Source: JBJYIN01 sp046237015 | GTDB lineage: Bacteria > Pseudomonadota > Gammaproteobacteria > Enterobacterales > Enterobacteriaceae | Assembly: GCF_046237015.1 (NCBI RefSeq) | Contig: NZ_JBJYIN010000019.1 | Span: 38,426-102,425 of the forward strand | Direction of reading: 5' to 3' | Length of the DNA stretch: 64,000 nucleotides | Shown here: positions 17,575 to 25,797 of the stretch, in pieces | Position numbering within the stretch: the first letter of the stretch is position 1 | Layout of the letters: each line of letters begins with the position of its first letter | Position numbers and translations under genes: made by a program | The notes under the pieces: model-generated | The model's database searches: none | What the model was told of the DNA's origin: nothing | Seen by the model: only the letters and a program-made list of their open reading frames with translations

Positions 17575-18915
17575 ATGAATATTGATCTGACGCCGTATTA
17601 TGCTCAGCCAGGCGAACAACCGTTCGGTTCGCGACGTATGGCTATGCCTTGGCGCAATCATGTGCCGCTTTCACCTGAACAGATCCCCGCCAGTTGGCAG
17701 GCGTTGAAACAACAGGTTTTACCTGCACGTAAGCGATTGATGTACTTGCATATCCCTTTTTGCGCGACGCACTGTACGTTCTGTGGTTTCTATCAAAATA
17801 AACTGCGCGAAGACAGCACGGAAACCTATACCCGTTACCTATTGCAAGAATTGGCATTAGAGGCCGATAGTCCTCTACATCAATCAGCCCCTATTCATGC
17901 GGTGTATTTTGGTGGTGGAACACCGACTGCGCTTGCCGCCAAAGAGTTATCACAGATTATTACGGCTATTCGCACCTCTTTACCGCTGGCTCCTGACTGT
18001 GAGATTACCGTTGAAGGGCGCGCCATGGATTTTGACGACGAGCGAATTGATGCGTGTCTGGATGCGGGAGCTAACCGATTTTCGATTGGTATTCAGACAT
18101 TTGATAGCCGTATTCGTCAGCGTATGGCGCGGACTTCGGATAAACAGCAATCGATCCGTTTTCTGGAGCGGCTATGTCAGCGCGATCGCGCTGCCGTCGT
18201 GTGTGATTTGATGTTTGGCCTTCCTGATCAAACGCCGGAGATCTGGCGTGAAGATTTAGCCATTGTCAGCGATCTGCCACTGGATGGCGTAGATCTCTAT
18301 GCGCTGAATTTGTTACCGACGACGCCGTTGGCAAAGGCGGCAGAAAATCAGCGTGTCGAATTACCCGATGTAACGGCGCGTCGTCGGTTTTATCGCACCG
18401 GCGCGACCTTCCTGGCTGACGCAGGCTGGCACCAACTGAGTAATAGCCATTGGGCCAGAACGACCCGTGAGCGTAACTTGTACAATTTATTAATCAAGCA
18501 AGGTGCGGATTGTCTTGCGATGGGCAGTTGTGCCGGCGGTAATCTGAACGGTCAAGCCTATATGATGGAACGTAGTCTGGAACGCTATTATCAGACGCTG
18601 GATCAAGGGCAAAAACCCATCATGATGATGACGCCAGCCAGTTCGACAGGCCCATGGCAGCACCAGCTTCAGGCGGGGATTGAGGTCGGGCGGGTTGCGT
18701 TGCCGAAGCTCACACATCGTGCCGATGAACTTCAGCCGTTGCTTAGTCAATGGCACCATGCGGGGTTAACCCGCGATGATTCTACCTGCCTGCGTTTAAC
18801 CGATGATGGCCGTTTCTGGGCAAATAATCTGATGCAGGCATTACAACAAATTCTTCCGCAGTTAAATGCGGAAGAGCATGCCCATAAAGGAAAACCTGCT
18901 CATGACATTGCATGA
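17575..18915 (+). CDS. hutW: Anaerobic heme-degrading radical SAM methyltransferase HutW/ChuW
   Basis: 446 residues, HemN-like. The radical SAM motif is CATHCTFC (residues 62-69), followed by YFGGGTPTAL and the ITVEGRAMDF and RFSIGIQTFD blocks typical of the HemW/HutW group. ChuW of E. coli O157 opens the heme ring without oxygen to give anaerobilin and free iron. A GGGGGCC stretch precedes the ATG. It overlaps hutX by 14 bases. It is the first gene of hutW-hutX-chuY, which run away from the receptor. It is not a coproporphyrinogen oxidase: the position next to hutX and chuY decides this. Confidence 0.9.
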   Translation: MNIDLTPYYAQPGEQPFGSRRMAMPWRNHVPLSPEQIPASWQALKQQVLPARKRLMYLHIPFCATHCTFCGFYQNKLREDSTETYTRYLLQELALEADSPLHQSAPIHAVYFGGGTPTALAAKELSQIITAIRTSLPLAPDCEITVEGRAMDFDDERIDACLDAGANRFSIGIQTFDSRIRQRMARTSDKQQSIRFLERLCQRDRAAVVCDLMFGLPDQTPEIWREDLAIVSDLPLDGVDLYALNLLPTTPLAKAAENQRVELPDVTARRRFYRTGATFLADAGWHQLSNSHWARTTRERNLYNLLIKQGADCLAMGSCAGGNLNGQAYMMERSLERYYQTLDQGQKPIMMMTPASSTGPWQHQLQAGIEVGRVALPKLTHRADELQPLLSQWHHAGLTRDDSTCLRLTDDGRFWANNLMQALQQILPQLNAEEHAHKGKPAHDIA

Positions 18916-19378
18916 TTTACTTGCCACTAACCCTGATGGCACGCTGGAAGATATCGCCAGCCAATACAATGCATCGCTGTTTGACGTTGTTAGTGCGCTG
19001 CCTGCTGCCCAATGCACCATTGTCGCGGGTGACCAGTTTGACCGTGTATGGGATAACATTGCCGGGTGGGGAGAAGTGACCTTAATTAGCCATACGGCAG
19101 ATGCTATTTTGGAGTTCAAAAGTGAATTACCAACGGGAACGCATCGTCATGGCTACTTTAACTTACGCAGTAAAAACGGGCTCAGTGGGCATATTCGTGC
19201 GGTGAATTGTCAGCATATTGCCTTCATTGAACGTAAATTCATGGGAATGGATACCGCCTCTGTGGTGTTTTTCAACGCCAGCGGGGCGGCAATGTTCAAA
19301 ATTTTCCTCGGACGGGATAGTCATCGCCAATTGCTAACGTCGCAAGTTGATGCGTTCCACGCATTGGCGAGTGCATAA
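18902..19378 (+). CDS. hutX: Cytosolic heme carrier HutX/ChuX
   Basis: 158 residues from ATG 18902 (MTLHDLLATNPDGTLEDIA) with AAAGGA upstream; the frame is open further back but that lies inside hutW. It has the HutX pattern: an N-terminal helical part, VVSALPAAQCTIVAGDQFD, GWGEVTLISHT, PTGTHRHGYFNLR, GHIRAVNCQHIAFIERKFMG and FKIFLGRD. The fold is half of a HmuS-like heme protein; ChuX binds heme and delivers it to ChuW. Overlap with hutW implies coupled expression. Confidence 0.9.
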   Translation: MTLHDLLATNPDGTLEDIASQYNASLFDVVSALPAAQCTIVAGDQFDRVWDNIAGWGEVTLISHTADAILEFKSELPTGTHRHGYFNLRSKNGLSGHIRAVNCQHIAFIERKFMGMDTASVVFFNASGAAMFKIFLGRDSHRQLLTSQVDAFHALASA

Positions 19379-19436
19379 TGTTCTGATATCACTGTCTATC
19401 CCAAGCGAATATTCTTGTGGTTCGATGGTACGTTAT

Positions 19437-19466
19437 ACCGCGCATGTTATGAATAACATGCGCGGT
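19437..19466 (+). repeat. Near-perfect palindrome between hutX and chuY
   Basis: ACCGCGCATGTTAT at 19437-19450 is followed by GA and then ATAACATGCGCGGT to 19466, a stem of 14 base pairs with almost no loop. It lies 59 bases after hutX and 37 before chuY. As RNA it would form a strong hairpin without a clear T run; as DNA it is a candidate operator. Confidence 0.6.
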
Positions 19467-19502
19467 TAGTTCATTTACTGTTTACCAATAATAGGAGCAC
19501 AT

Positions 19503-20132
19503 ATGGCGTGGCTACTTTTCGGAGCGGGTCAGGGGGTAGGTGGCTGCTTATTACAGCGCGCTATTGAATGTGAACAGCCTGTTGTTTTGGTTCTGAGAAA
19601 TGCTGAACAGGCCACATACTGGCGTTCACAAGGTGTAACTGTCGTTGAAGGCGATGCCTGTGATGCTGATGTTGTTGCTCAGGCTTGTCGGTTGGCAGGG
19701 GAATCCGCCATCGTGGTCTCAACGATGGGAGGAGGCAACGTCAATTATCAAGGGCATCGTACCGTGATTGATGGCGCGGAGCAGGCTGGCATCAAGCGGA
19801 TGTTAATGGTGACATCGTTGGGATGCGGTGATAGCTGGGGGCAATTATCGGCACGAGCCAAAGCGGCATTCGGTTTAGCCGTGCGTGAAAAGTCGCTGGC
19901 GGAAAGTTGGTTGCAAACCAGCACGTTGGATTATTGCATTGTGCGTCCTGGCGGGCTTCTGGATGTTGTTGCGACGCATAACGCCAAACTCACGCAAGGA
20001 GCGGCAACGTTGGGATTGGTGTCTCGGCAGGATGTGGCATTAGCGGTTGATCAACTATTACAACAGCCCGTATTTGGTAATCAGATTTATCATCTCATCG
20101 ATCCCGATCTTGAAATGCCGGCGATGCCATAA
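19503..20132 (+). CDS. chuY: NAD(P)-binding anaerobilin reductase-like protein ChuY
   Basis: 209 residues. A Rossmann motif at the very N-terminus (LLFGAGQGVGGCLLQRAIE) is followed by VVEGDACDADVV, VVSTMGGG, and YCIVRPGGLLDV, the pattern of the NAD(P)H-binding (NmrA/SDR-atypical) family. In E. coli O157 ChuY reduces anaerobilin, the product of ChuW. The ribosome site AGGAG lies 8 bases upstream. It is separated from hutX by 124 bases holding a strong palindrome, so it may be regulated separately. Confidence 0.85.
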   Translation: MAWLLFGAGQGVGGCLLQRAIECEQPVVLVLRNAEQATYWRSQGVTVVEGDACDADVVAQACRLAGESAIVVSTMGGGNVNYQGHRTVIDGAEQAGIKRMLMVTSLGCGDSWGQLSARAKAAFGLAVREKSLAESWLQTSTLDYCIVRPGGLLDVVATHNAKLTQGAATLGLVSRQDVALAVDQLLQQPVFGNQIYHLIDPDLEMPAMP

Positions 20133-20175
20133 CTTGCCTCGCTTTCGTCTGTTAACCACCGCATTTCATCTCCTC

Positions 20176-20197
20176 CCCCGCGTAAGCGGGGTATTTT
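20176..20197 (+). terminator. Rho-independent terminator after chuY
   Basis: CCCCGC at 20176 pairs with GCGGGG ending at 20191 around the tetraloop GTAA, then TATTTT. It ends the hutW-hutX-chuY transcript. Confidence 0.8.
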
Positions 20198-20315
20198 CAA
20201 ATCGCTATCGTTAATATTTTGTAACTCGTATCTGTTATCTCTTGAATGTCTATGCTTTAATCGGCAACAACTTATGTTGTCTTCGTGTTAAAAATTGACT
20301 CAGGGTGTGACGGTG

Positions 20316-20795
20316 ATGATGGACGAAGTGAAACGTATCCTGACCGAGGAAATTGATAAAATTAATCGGGAAGAAAAACGTGATAATAAGATAAGGTTCA
20401 GCCGTAAATTTATGCGCGCTCATCCTTATCTTTTCGCTGCCATGTTAGTGAGTTACGTACCTGTCGTTCTTATTCTGTTTTATGCGCCATACTTTGGTTT
20501 GGCTTACGTCATCGGTTTCACTGCTTTTTTACTGATCATGACGCTGGCTTTATCCATGGATATTAATCCTAAATACCGTTTCGAAGATATTGATACGTTG
20601 GACCTGCGTGTTTGTTATAACGGCGAATGGTTTACGATTCGCCATGTGTCTCAGGAAGCGCTGGATCGCATCATGCAGAATGAAAATATTTCAGAAGCGG
20701 TAAAGTCTGGAATCAAAAAAATTCAGCGGACGAAGGGGGACGTCGATTTTTACGATGTTTTCTCCCTGGCCTATCGGCAACAACCTTCAACCTGA
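20316..20795 (+). CDS. ylaC: Inner membrane protein YlaC
   Basis: 159 residues from ATG 20316 (MMDEVKRILTEEIDKINREE), or 158 from the next ATG at 20319; E. coli YlaC is of the same length. Similar blocks are REEKRDNKIRFS, RYRFED-like KYRFEDIDTLDLRVCYNGEW and the C-terminal KGDVDFYDVFSLA. Two transmembrane helices lie at about residues 42-60 and 67-85. The function is not known in any species. It stands alone between the chuY terminator and a small intergenic stretch. Confidence 0.85.
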   Translation: MMDEVKRILTEEIDKINREEKRDNKIRFSRKFMRAHPYLFAAMLVSYVPVVLILFYAPYFGLAYVIGFTAFLLIMTLALSMDINPKYRFEDIDTLDLRVCYNGEWFTIRHVSQEALDRIMQNENISEAVKSGIKKIQRTKGDVDFYDVFSLAYRQQPST

Positions 20796-20892
20796 TCTTT
20801 CTTCATGCCCATCATCGACATATCTCCGCTGTCGCGTTTCCTATGTCATTATCGCATGATCGATATGGCATGGAATGTTGGGGGGAGCAAAG

Positions 20893-20996
20893 ATGAACTT
20901 ATTCTGGTTATTTTTCACAGACAGACAATGACAGCATTCTGCGTTGGTGTTACGTTCGGGATGGCATTTTCGTGGCTTTCAGCGTTAGCGGGTTAA
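20893..20996 (+). other. Two tiny overlapping frames with a strong ribosome site
   Basis: GGGGGAG lies 7 bases before ATG 20893, which opens a 12-residue frame (MNLFWLFFTDRQ). Its TGA overlaps the next start as ATGA at 20928, and that frame codes a hydrophobic 22-residue peptide (MTAFCVGVTFGMAFSWLSAL and two more) ending at 20996. The arrangement looks like a coupled pair or one small membrane protein with a frameshift. It ends 7 bases before the amidotransferase gene. No homologue is recognised; this may be a leader. Confidence 0.35.
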
Positions 20997-21003
20997 TTAG
21001 AAT

Positions 21004-21726
21004 ATGAACAAAAAGACATTGCTGATCATTCAAATGGGGGAACCTCCGGCAGGTATTGCCGCTCAGGTTGGACAGCAGGGGGAATGGTTTACGAGGGCGA
21101 TCGCAGGGGCGACTGAGAATGTACAAATTGTTCGTCCGGATCGCGGAGACGTACTACCTGCGCTCTCTAAACTGTCGGCGGTCATTATTTCAGGATCATG
21201 GTCGATGGTGACGGACAGGCTGGACTGGAGCGAGCTAACAGCCCGCTGGCTACGTGAAGCCTATCAGGCCGATGTTCCTATGTTGGGGGTGTGTTACGGA
21301 CACCAACTGCTAGCGGATGCTCTGGGAGGTAAAGTCGGAGATAATCCAAACGGTAAAGAGTTGGGAATGTTGAAGGTGACAATCCATCCCGCAGCGGCGA
21401 CAGATAGTTGGCTGGCGAAGTATCCCAGGGAATTTGATGCTTATTTGACACACCAGCAATCGGTATTGATTCCACCCGAAGGAGCACAAGTGCTGGCTAG
21501 CTCTCAGGCCGATGGTTGCCAAATTATTCGCTACAGCGATAACGTGCTGACCGTGCAGTTTCACCCGGAATTTGATGCATCGATTATGCTGGCTTGCCTC
21601 AAATATAATGAAGCGGCGTTGCGTCGTAACGGGTGGGATGTCGATCGCTTGATGCAACTGCCGGAAGAACCGGTCTGGGCCCGCCAATTACTGTTGGATT
21701 TTGTTCGGCGTTACGTTGAGCGATAA
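21004..21726 (+). CDS. Class I glutamine amidotransferase, GuaA-like domain protein
   Basis: 240 residues, a free-standing class I glutaminase domain. The catalytic Cys is in MLGVCYGHQLLADALGG and the His-Glu pair is in LTVQFHPEF. It resembles the GMP synthase-like amidotransferase proteins (YfeJ type) that stand alone without a synthetase domain. The substrate is not known; members act on glutamine or glutamyl compounds. It follows the two tiny frames by 7 bases. There is no obvious partner enzyme next to it. Confidence 0.8.
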   Translation: MNKKTLLIIQMGEPPAGIAAQVGQQGEWFTRAIAGATENVQIVRPDRGDVLPALSKLSAVIISGSWSMVTDRLDWSELTARWLREAYQADVPMLGVCYGHQLLADALGGKVGDNPNGKELGMLKVTIHPAAATDSWLAKYPREFDAYLTHQQSVLIPPEGAQVLASSQADGCQIIRYSDNVLTVQFHPEFDASIMLACLKYNEAALRRNGWDVDRLMQLPEEPVWARQLLLDFVRRYVER

Positions 21727-21838
21727 GCATTGTAAAAGACACGATAGCTATCATGTGGGTGGGTCTGTCAGTCGCTGATTTGCAACGGTATACTGTCCGC
21801 GCCTATACGATGTTAAAGAGAGACAAGGAGTCCATATT

Positions 21839-22291
21839 ATGTCCGATTATATTGTGCGTTATTTTCCCGCCGATCGTTTTTTTCAGCCAAGTCAGCAGAT
21901 TGCCGATAAAGCGGCGTTGTTTCTTGAAGCGGTACTGGGAGCGCCAGTGACTTATGATCTGTATGACAAGATGGCCTTTATTGATGGTGGTGAAACGTTT
22001 GGCGATATCCATTGCCCTCAATGCGGAAAGAAGCTGGATGTTGAGTGGTGGAGCGATGAAATGTCTGAATCTTATGAAAAATCGCATTTCCATCGGTTGG
22101 ATATCACTACACCTTGTTGCGGCGTGAATACCACACTCGATCAGCTAAACTATGAATTCCCTGTCTCGTTTGGTCGATTCTTATTAAATGTGGAGAACCC
22201 AGATGAGCTGCTTTCAAATAAGCCGGAGCAGTTTGCTGAACTTGAAATATTAGTAGGCGGTAATCTGAGAGAAATTGTCGCCCGTATTTAA
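21839..22291 (+). CDS. Small zinc-ribbon protein, unknown function
   Basis: 150 residues starting MSDYIVRYFPADRFF with GACAAGGAG upstream. A possible zinc site is made by CPQCGKKLD (residues 60-68) and TPCCGVNTTLD (about 95). The rest is acidic, ending ELEILVGGNLREIVARI. I do not recognise a named family; similar unnamed proteins are known in enterobacteria. A terminator follows at 22357. Confidence 0.65.
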   Translation: MSDYIVRYFPADRFFQPSQQIADKAALFLEAVLGAPVTYDLYDKMAFIDGGETFGDIHCPQCGKKLDVEWWSDEMSESYEKSHFHRLDITTPCCGVNTTLDQLNYEFPVSFGRFLLNVENPDELLSNKPEQFAELEILVGGNLREIVARI

Positions 22292-22356
22292 GATCTGTCA
22301 TATGTTATGAGCTGGTATTTTTTATTATTAGCGAATCGCCTATAAATAATATAGAA

Positions 22357-22382
22357 AACCATCCGTTATAATACGGATGGTT
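22357..22382 (+). terminator. Terminator-like hairpin
   Basis: AACCATCCGT at 22357 pairs with ACGGATGGTT ending at 22382 around the loop TATAAT; an AT-rich stretch follows. It closes the small zinc-ribbon gene. Confidence 0.65.
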
Positions 22383-22737
22383 ATTAATTGTACTCGTCAA
22401 AATATTTTTTCCTCATGTGTTCCCCATCGATGCAATAAAACATACCCGATATTCAATATGTAAAAATATATATAACGAATTGTTAATTTCGTTATTTGCG
22501 ATTGATAATCAATTTCATTTGATCGGTTTTTTGACGCGATAAATCACTAAAAATGAGTTTATTGTGATTTAAATGTTATGTCGCGGATAAATATTTGAGA
22601 TTTTGATGTTTCACGGTGATAATGCATAACGTTGTTGTGGATTTTATACGTCACGACCAAAACATCCTTTCAATATAAAAAGAAATAAAAATTCTTTGCG
22701 AATTTTAATGTGAGCTATGCGGTATGAGGAGCTTTCC
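22383..22737. promoter_or_regulatory. Upstream region of fdoG
   Basis: About 350 AT-rich bases. A perfect 13-base palindrome ATTGATAATCAAT lies at 22501-22513; it resembles an FNR half-site pair but with 1 base and not 4 between the halves, so it is not a normal FNR box. No clear NarL heptamers were picked out. The ribosome site of fdoG (GAGGAG) is at 22726-22731. Confidence 0.45.
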
Positions 22738-25700
22738 ATGCAGGTGAGCAGACGACAATTCTTTAAAATATTTGCGGGCGGCATGGCCGGAACAACAGTG
22801 ACAGCATTGGGTTTTTCCCCAACGGTTGCACTGGCTGAAACCCGACAATATAAACTCTTGCGTGCTAAAGAAACGCGCAATAACTGCACTTATTGTTCCG
22901 TCGGATGCGGTATTTTAATGTACAGCCTTGGCGACGGGGCAAAAAATGCCAAGCCTTCTATCTTCCATATTGAGGGTGATCCTGATCATCCGGTGAGCCG
23001 TGGTTCATTATGTCCGAAAGGCGCGGGTCTGATTGATTATATTCATAGCGATCAGCGTCTTAAATATCCGGAATATCGCGCACCCGGTTCGGATAAATGG
23101 GAGCGCATCAGTTGGAATGACGCATTCGACCGTATTGCCCGGTTGATGAAAGCCGATCGCGACGCCAATTTTATTGAGAAAAACGCAGCAGGTGTTACGG
23201 TTAACCGCTGGTTAACAACCGGGATGCTGTGCTCGTCAGCGGCAAGCAACGAAACCGGCATGCTGGACTTTCGTTTTGCTCGCGCACTGGGTATGTTGGG
23301 GATAGACACTCAGGCGCGGTTGTGCCATGCCCCGAGTGTTGCCGCGTTGGCGCCTACCTTTGGCCGCGGTGCCATGACCAACAACTGGGTGGATATTAAG
23401 AATGCCAACATTGTATTGGTCATGGGCGGTAACCCGGCGGAAGCGCATCCGGTTGGCTTTAAGTGGGCGGTAGAAGCAAAAATCAAAAACGGGGCCAAAC
23501 TGATTGTCGTCGATCCCCGTTTTAACCGTACCGCATCGGTAGCTGACTTGTATGCCCCGATCCGAGCGGGAGCGGACATTACCTTTTTGCTTGGCGTGGT
23601 TCATTATCTGTTGAGCAATAACAAAGTGCAGATGGAGTATGTGAAGTCATACACCAATGCCAGCCTGCTGATTCGTGAAGATTACCATTTCGACGATGGT
23701 ATTTTCAGCGGATATGATCCAGAGGCGCGTAAATATGACCGCACCTCATGGCAATATGAACTGGACGAGAATGGTTTTGCCAAACGCGATCTGACCTTGA
23801 CCGACCCTCGTTGCGTCTGGAATTTGCTCAAACAGCATGTTAGCCGTTATACGCCGGACGTTGTCTCCAATATCTGTGGTACACCGAAAGATGAATTCCT
23901 GACGATTTGCGAGCTGTTAGCTTCCACCTGTGTACCCGACAGAACCGCCACCATTCTGTATGCGCTTGGCTGGACGCAGCATACGACGGGATCGCAAATG
24001 ATCCGTGCAGCGGGCATGATTCAACTGTTGCTGGGTAATATTGGCATGATCGGCGGCGGCATCAATGCCTTACGTGGTCACTCCAACATTCAGGGCTATA
24101 CCGATCTCGGACTGTTGTCTCTGCGTTTGCCAGGATACATGGATTTACCTTCGGAAAAGCAAACCACGCTACAAGACTATCTGGGGCAAATTACACCCAA
24201 AGCGTTGTTACCTGAGCAGGTTAACTACTGGAAAAACACGCCTAAATTCTTTATTAGCCTGATGAAAAGTCTGTATGGCGATAAAGCGCAGAAAGAAAAC
24301 AATTGGGGTTTTGACTGGTTGCCGAAGTGGGATCAAAGCTATGACGCGCTGAATTATACGCAGCGTATGATCGACGGTAAGGTAAACGGCTATATTGCTC
24401 AGGGATTTAACCCGATTGCGGCCTTTGCGGATTCCAACAAAGCGCGTGATGCACTGAAAAAGCTGAAATTTCTGGTCATCATCGATCCGCTGGCGACGGA
24501 AACCTCTAATTTCTGGCAGAACCACGGCGAATTAAATGATGTCGATCCTGCTCAAATTCAAACCGAAGTATTCCGCTTGCCGTCTAGCTGTTTTGCGGAA
24601 GAAAACGGTTCGATAGTCAATTCCGGGCGCTGGTTACAGTGGCACTATAAAGGTGCGGAACCACCAGCAGAAGCGCTACACGATGGCGTGATCCTGGCGG
24701 GGATTTTCCTGCGATTGCGGGAAATGTATGAGAAAGAGGGAGGTGCTAACCCTGAGCCGTTGCTCAATATGGCGTGGAACTACCTGAATCCGGAAGATCC
24801 TTCGGCAGAAGAAGTTGCCAGAGAAGGAAATGGCTATGCTCTTGCAGACCTTCATGATGAGCAGGGTAATCTGATTCTGAAAAAAGGACAGTTGCTGTCT
24901 GATTTTTCTCAGTTGCGTGATGACGGTACCACAGCGAGTTTTTGTTGGGTGTATGCCGGTTGCTGGACCGAGCAGGGTAACCAGATGGCACGGCGCGATA
25001 ACGCCGATCCGTCCGGTTTGGGCAGTACGCTCGGTTGGGCATGGGCGTGGCCACAAAATCGCCGCATTCTTTACAATCGTGCCTCTGCCGATGAACAGGG
25101 GAAACCGTGGGATCCGAAACGCGTTCTGATCCACTGGGACGGTCAGCGCTGGACGGGGATCGATACGCCGGACTATGGGAATGCCGCGCCGGGCAGCGGT
25201 GTCGGCCCCTTTATTTTGCAGGCCGAAGGGCTTGGTCGTCTGTTCAGCATCGATAAAATGACCGACGGTCCGTTCCCGGAACACTATGAGCCGATGGAAT
25301 CGCCGTTGGCGAAAAACCCACTGCATGAAAATACGCGAGTAAATCCTGTCGCCCGCTTGTATGAACCCGATCGGCTGCGGTTGGGCCATGCGGCGGATTA
25401 TCCGTATGTTGCCACCACCTATTCGATCACCGAATTATTCCGTCATTGGACAAAACACGCACGTCTGAATGCCATCGTTCAGCCGGAACAGTTTGTCGAG
25501 ATCGGTGAAGCATTGGCGGAACAAAAAGGAATTCGTGCGGGCGATACGGTGAAGCTCAGTAGTAAACGGGGTTACATCAAGGCTAAGGCGGTTGTGACCA
25601 AACGTATCCGCACCCTGATGATTGAGGGGAAACCGGTGGAAACCATCGGCGTACCGTGTCACTGGGGATTTGAAGGCACAACCCAGAAAGGATTTATGGC

Positions 25701-25785
25701 AAATACGCTGACGCCACATGTGGGGGATGCCAATACGCAGACGCCGGAATACAAGGCGTTTTTAGTGAATCTGGAAAAGGCGTAG
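22738..25785 (+). CDS. fdoG: Formate dehydrogenase (FDH-O/N type) molybdenum subunit, Cys form
   Basis: 1015 residues from ATG 22738 (MQVSRRQFFKIFAGG), closest to E. coli FdoG (1016). A Tat signal is followed by a 4Fe-4S site (CTYCSVGCG with LCPKGAG) and the molybdopterin-binding domains. Codon 196 at 23323-23325 is TGC (ARLCHAPSV), where E. coli FdoG and FdnG have the selenocysteine codon TGA (ARVUHGPTV); the enzyme is therefore a Cys type and needs no Sec machinery. It oxidises formate to CO2 in the periplasm and passes electrons to FdoH. It is first in fdoGHI-fdhE; fdoH follows after 12 bases. Confidence 0.95.
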   Translation: MQVSRRQFFKIFAGGMAGTTVTALGFSPTVALAETRQYKLLRAKETRNNCTYCSVGCGILMYSLGDGAKNAKPSIFHIEGDPDHPVSRGSLCPKGAGLIDYIHSDQRLKYPEYRAPGSDKWERISWNDAFDRIARLMKADRDANFIEKNAAGVTVNRWLTTGMLCSSAASNETGMLDFRFARALGMLGIDTQARLCHAPSVAALAPTFGRGAMTNNWVDIKNANIVLVMGGNPAEAHPVGFKWAVEAKIKNGAKLIVVDPRFNRTASVADLYAPIRAGADITFLLGVVHYLLSNNKVQMEYVKSYTNASLLIREDYHFDDGIFSGYDPEARKYDRTSWQYELDENGFAKRDLTLTDPRCVWNLLKQHVSRYTPDVVSNICGTPKDEFLTICELLASTCVPDRTATILYALGWTQHTTGSQMIRAAGMIQLLLGNIGMIGGGINALRGHSNIQGYTDLGLLSLRLPGYMDLPSEKQTTLQDYLGQITPKALLPEQVNYWKNTPKFFISLMKSLYGDKAQKENNWGFDWLPKWDQSYDALNYTQRMIDGKVNGYIAQGFNPIAAFADSNKARDALKKLKFLVIIDPLATETSNFWQNHGELNDVDPAQIQTEVFRLPSSCFAEENGSIVNSGRWLQWHYKGAEPPAEALHDGVILAGIFLRLREMYEKEGGANPEPLLNMAWNYLNPEDPSAEEVAREGNGYALADLHDEQGNLILKKGQLLSDFSQLRDDGTTASFCWVYAGCWTEQGNQMARRDNADPSGLGSTLGWAWAWPQNRRILYNRASADEQGKPWDPKRVLIHWDGQRWTGIDTPDYGNAAPGSGVGPFILQAEGLGRLFSIDKMTDGPFPEHYEPMESPLAKNPLHENTRVNPVARLYEPDRLRLGHAADYPYVATTYSITELFRHWTKHARLNAIVQPEQFVEIGEALAEQKGIRAGDTVKLSSKRGYIKAKAVVTKRIRTLMIEGKPVETIGVPCHWGFEGTTQKGFMANTLTPHVGDANTQTPEYKAFLVNLEKA

Positions 25786-25797
25786 CGGAGAACGATT

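Noticed and set aside
17575..18915. hemN (oxygen-independent coproporphyrinogen oxidase) as the call for hutW
   Set aside because: The radical SAM frame is HemN-like, but overlap with hutX and closeness to chuY and a heme receptor point to heme cleavage.
22501..22513. ATTGATAATCAAT as an FNR box for fdoG
   Set aside because: The two half sites are separated by 1 base and not 4, so it does not fit FNR; kept only as a palindrome.
23280..23400. Selenocysteine insertion in fdoG
   Set aside because: The codon is TGC and no TGA interrupts the frame, so no Sec insertion element is expected here.
24676..25389. 237-codon minus-strand frame within fdoG
   Set aside because: Antisense to a certain gene, with arginine-rich low-likelihood composition.
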